Under the pieces are notes generated by a model. That model was not told the DNA's origin, ran no database searches, and saw only the letters and a program-made list of their open reading frames with translations. From Pampus argenteus (lineage: Eukaryota > Chordata > Actinopteri > Scombriformes > Stromateidae): a DNA stretch of 64,000 nt. Positions within the stretch are counted from its first letter, which is position 1. Each line of letters opens with the position of its first letter. A program made the position numbers and the translations under genes. This document shows, piece by piece, positions 63,201-64,000 of the stretch. The DNA lies in assembly GCA_036937835.1 (NCBI GenBank), contig CM072876.1, positions 320,001 through 384,000 of the forward strand, in the 5' to 3' direction.

Positions 63201-63353
63201 TCCTCCGAATCCATGTCCTTCCTCAAAGTGGATGGCAGGAAGAAGCAGCTCAGCCTCAGTGAGATGTCAGCCGGTGGAGTCCAGAGGAGAGCCTCCACCT
63301 CTGCTCCCAAGACCTTCACCTTCGACGCCGTCTTCTCACAAGATGCTTCACAG
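45274..63353 (+). CDS. kif26a: Kinesin-like protein KIF26A, N-terminal part (gene continues past window)
   Basis: Five coding exons: 45238-45504 (ATG 45274), 50431-50862, 53425-53549, 61203-61395 and 63159-63353; phases join without a break. The N-terminal region has Cys-X2-Cys pairs (LCQRCHIM near 58; [11 protein letters not shown]) and a LEGVWRVS block. Exons 3-4 read [20 protein letters not shown], then [20 protein letters not shown], both diagnostic of KIF26[13 protein letters not shown] and [14 protein letters not shown] begin the motor domain, ending here at [12 protein letters not shown]-loop and switches lie outside. KIF26 kinesins are non-motile microtubule binders; KIF26A restrains GRB2/GDNF-Ret signalling in enteric neurons. 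KIF26A fits better than KIF26B ([11 protein letters not shown] in human KIF26A). The start is uncertain: the frame stays open to the acceptor at 45237, so a further upstream coding exon is possible. Introns are long and repeat-filled. Confidence 0.88.
46048..46205 (+). repeat. tRNA-derived SINE fragment
   Basis: GTGGCTCAGAAGGCAAAGCG resembles a tRNA-type box A and GATGGTTGTGCATC a degenerate box B. The body ends with GTGTGAATGAGCAGCAAGAA and TTGTAAAGCACTTTGGATAAA, as in common fish SINEs. In the kif26a intron after exon 45238-45504. Confidence 0.7.
46640..47790 (-). pseudogene. hAT-superfamily transposase relic (ZMYM/DUF4371-like)
   Basis: Reading the minus strand from 47774 down gives, through several stops and frame changes: [26 protein letters not shown], a segment corresponding to [13 protein letters not shown] and THRWDVL, then [33 protein letters not shown] and [20 protein letters not shown]. 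This order is that of the hAT-like transposase family related to vertebrate ZMYM1-type proteins. It is antisense in a kif26a intron. The 105- and 85-codon minus frames are pieces of it; it cannot be functional. Confidence 0.85.
47957..48062. repeat. Purine-rich (GGA/GAA)n tract
   Basis: About 105 bp of almost pure purine on +; explains the Gly/Arg-rich open frame. Intronic in kif26a. Confidence 0.9.
48499..48570. repeat. (ATTT)n microsatellite
   Basis: Roughly 17 tetranucleotide units with occasional TTCA or TTGA changes; intronic in kif26a. Confidence 0.9.
49960..50135 (+). repeat. Repeat C, copy 1 (GGGCAGCAACTATTATTTTC family)
   Basis: The order GGGCAGCAACTATTATTTTC, CTATAAAATATCAGACAACT, then AAATGTCTTGTTTTC is typical of an abundant AT-rich fish repeat usually beginning GGGCTGCAACTAACGATTAT. 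Further pieces are at 35037-35095, 54350-54605 and 59655-59905. Confidence 0.65.
54350..54605. repeat. Repeat C, copy 2
   Basis: Contains ATTAATCTGCTGATTATTTC, TTTGAGAAGCTGGAACCTG and ATTGATTAATTGATGATCAA in the order expected for the same fish repeat. Confidence 0.65.
56933..57302. repeat. Compound (CA)n minisatellite with AGAAGCT punctuation
   Basis: Ten or more blocks of (CA)n, each 15-35 bp, separated by TAGAAGCTAC, TAGAAGCTAA or GAGAAGCTCC. The Cys/Val-rich minus frames are artefacts of this tract. Intronic in kif26a. Confidence 0.9.
57436..57615 (+). repeat. Interspersed repeat with TTAAGG/TTAGGG-like core
   Basis: CATGTTGTGGGGACAAAAAG, then GGTTAAGGTTAAG..., then AGTCAATGGAATGTCCCC follows a frequent teleost repeat. 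The core only resembles telomeric DNA (TTAAGG rather than a TTAGGG run), as does the GGTTAAGG run at 41770-41800. Confidence 0.65.
57650..59520 (+). promoter_or_regulatory. Possible internal promoter/alternative 5'UTR exon of kif26a
   Basis: A CpG- and G-rich start (57680-57790, G13 run at about 57720) is followed by CT-rich then GA-rich sequence like a long 5' UTR. A consensus donor, GGAACT/GTGAGT, lies at 59520. Spliced to exon 61203 it could yield a short protein beginning at ATG 61387 (MGKVRVMVRI), exactly at the motor domain. Frames of 60-215 codons inside show no family similarity. Speculative. Confidence 0.3.
59655..59905 (-). repeat. Repeat C, copy 3 (reverse)
   Basis: AGCTTCCTAAATGTGAATAT, ACAGTAAACTGACAAAATGA, GAGGACATCATCTTGGGAAA and the end TTGTTAGTTGCAGCC match the reverse orientation of the same family. 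Confidence 0.7.
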
Positions 63354-63581
63354 GTGAGACAACGCTGTACATACAGGCTGCCTTAGCTTACTGCTAAAGG
63401 TGCAAGGAGTACCTGCAGAGTGAGTGAGTGCATGCAGAGCTGCTTATGTCAGTCATGACACATATCGCAGCCATTTGGACAGCCAATTTGAACATATTGT
63501 ACAAATATAACAAGGTAGTAGTATTTAGTAAATTATTAAATAAAAACACATAGATGAAGACTAGCAGCAGAGAGATATTGT

Positions 63582-64000
63582 ATTATCATACTATGTTATA
63601 TCCTGTGGTATCATACTATGTTATATCCTGTGGTATCACACTGTGTTATATCCTGTAGTATCATACTATGTTATATCTTGTGGTATCATACTGTGTTATA
63701 TCCTGTGGTATCATACTGTGTTATATCCTGTAGTATCACACTGTGTTATATCCTGTGGTATCACACTGTGTTATATCCTGTAGTATCATACTATGTTATA
63801 TCCTGTGGTATCATACTGTGTTATATCCTGTAGTATTATACTATGTTATATCCTGTGGTATCATACTGTGTTATATCCTGTGGTATCACACTGTGTTATA
63901 TCCTGTGGTATCATACTGTGTTATATCCTGTGGTATCACACTGTGTTATATCCTGTGGTATCACACTGTGTTATATCCTGTAGTATCATACTGTGTTATA
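63582..64000 (+). repeat. 25-bp minisatellite running off the window
   Basis: About 16-17 copies of GTATCATACTGTGTTATATC plus CTGTG (25 bp), varying at ATAC/ACAC, CTG/CTA and GTGG/GTAG. Because 3 x 25 is divisible by three, it yields a 71-codon open frame without meaning. It lies about 230 bp downstream of the last kif26a exon in view. Confidence 0.95.

Overview
The window is nuclear DNA of a ray-finned fish, probably a percomorph-like teleost. Genes are split by GT-AG introns, coding density is low, and CA/GT microsatellites are frequent. The interspersed repeats are the usual teleost mixture: Tc1-like, hAT-like, L2/Rex-like and RTE-like LINEs, and tRNA-derived SINE fragments. There is no prokaryotic or viral gene content, no CRISPR array and no recognisable tRNA or rRNA gene. 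All exon models come from reading splice sites and conserved protein motifs by eye; no alignment was run.

Layout: (1) 1-357, the 3' end of a sarcomeric myosin heavy chain gene (+). (2) 3043-3714, a single-exon inafm2 (+) behind a promoter with a CRE. (3) 9169-11229 (-) and 16624-18974 (+), the head-to-head pair zbtb1/zbtb25, with promoter/5'UTR exons near 12.4-12.6 kb and 13.5-13.6 kb. (4) 26782-28098, a single-coding-exon gene (+) that I call akap5 from its C-terminal RII-binding helix and its neighbours. (5) 29911-36643 (-), a complete ten-exon gene for a stand-alone methylenetetrahydrofolate dehydrogenase/cyclohydrolase. It is MTHFD1-like in sequence, lacks the formyl-THF synthetase domain and carries an extra N-terminal presequence-like segment. 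(6) about 41.3 kb to beyond the right edge, the 5' half of kif26a (+), from promoter to the first motor-domain exons.

From memory, ZBTB1, ZBTB25, AKAP5 and MTHFD1 are neighbours on human 14q23, so the centre of the window is a conserved vertebrate block. The order is kept, but akap5 appears flipped relative to its neighbours. INAFM2 (human 15q) and KIF26A (distal 14q) fit the ancestral 14/15 linkage.

The genes do not form one pathway. The most notable item is the short mthfd1-like gene. It keeps every dehydrogenase/cyclohydrolase residue I could check, at a constant 20-residue offset from human MTHFD1, and stops where that domain ends. It may be a teleost paralogue that became a one-domain enzyme, possibly targeted to mitochondria. 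The remainder is introns and intergenic DNA filled with decayed transposons, minisatellites and microsatellites, several of them nested or lying right next to splice sites.
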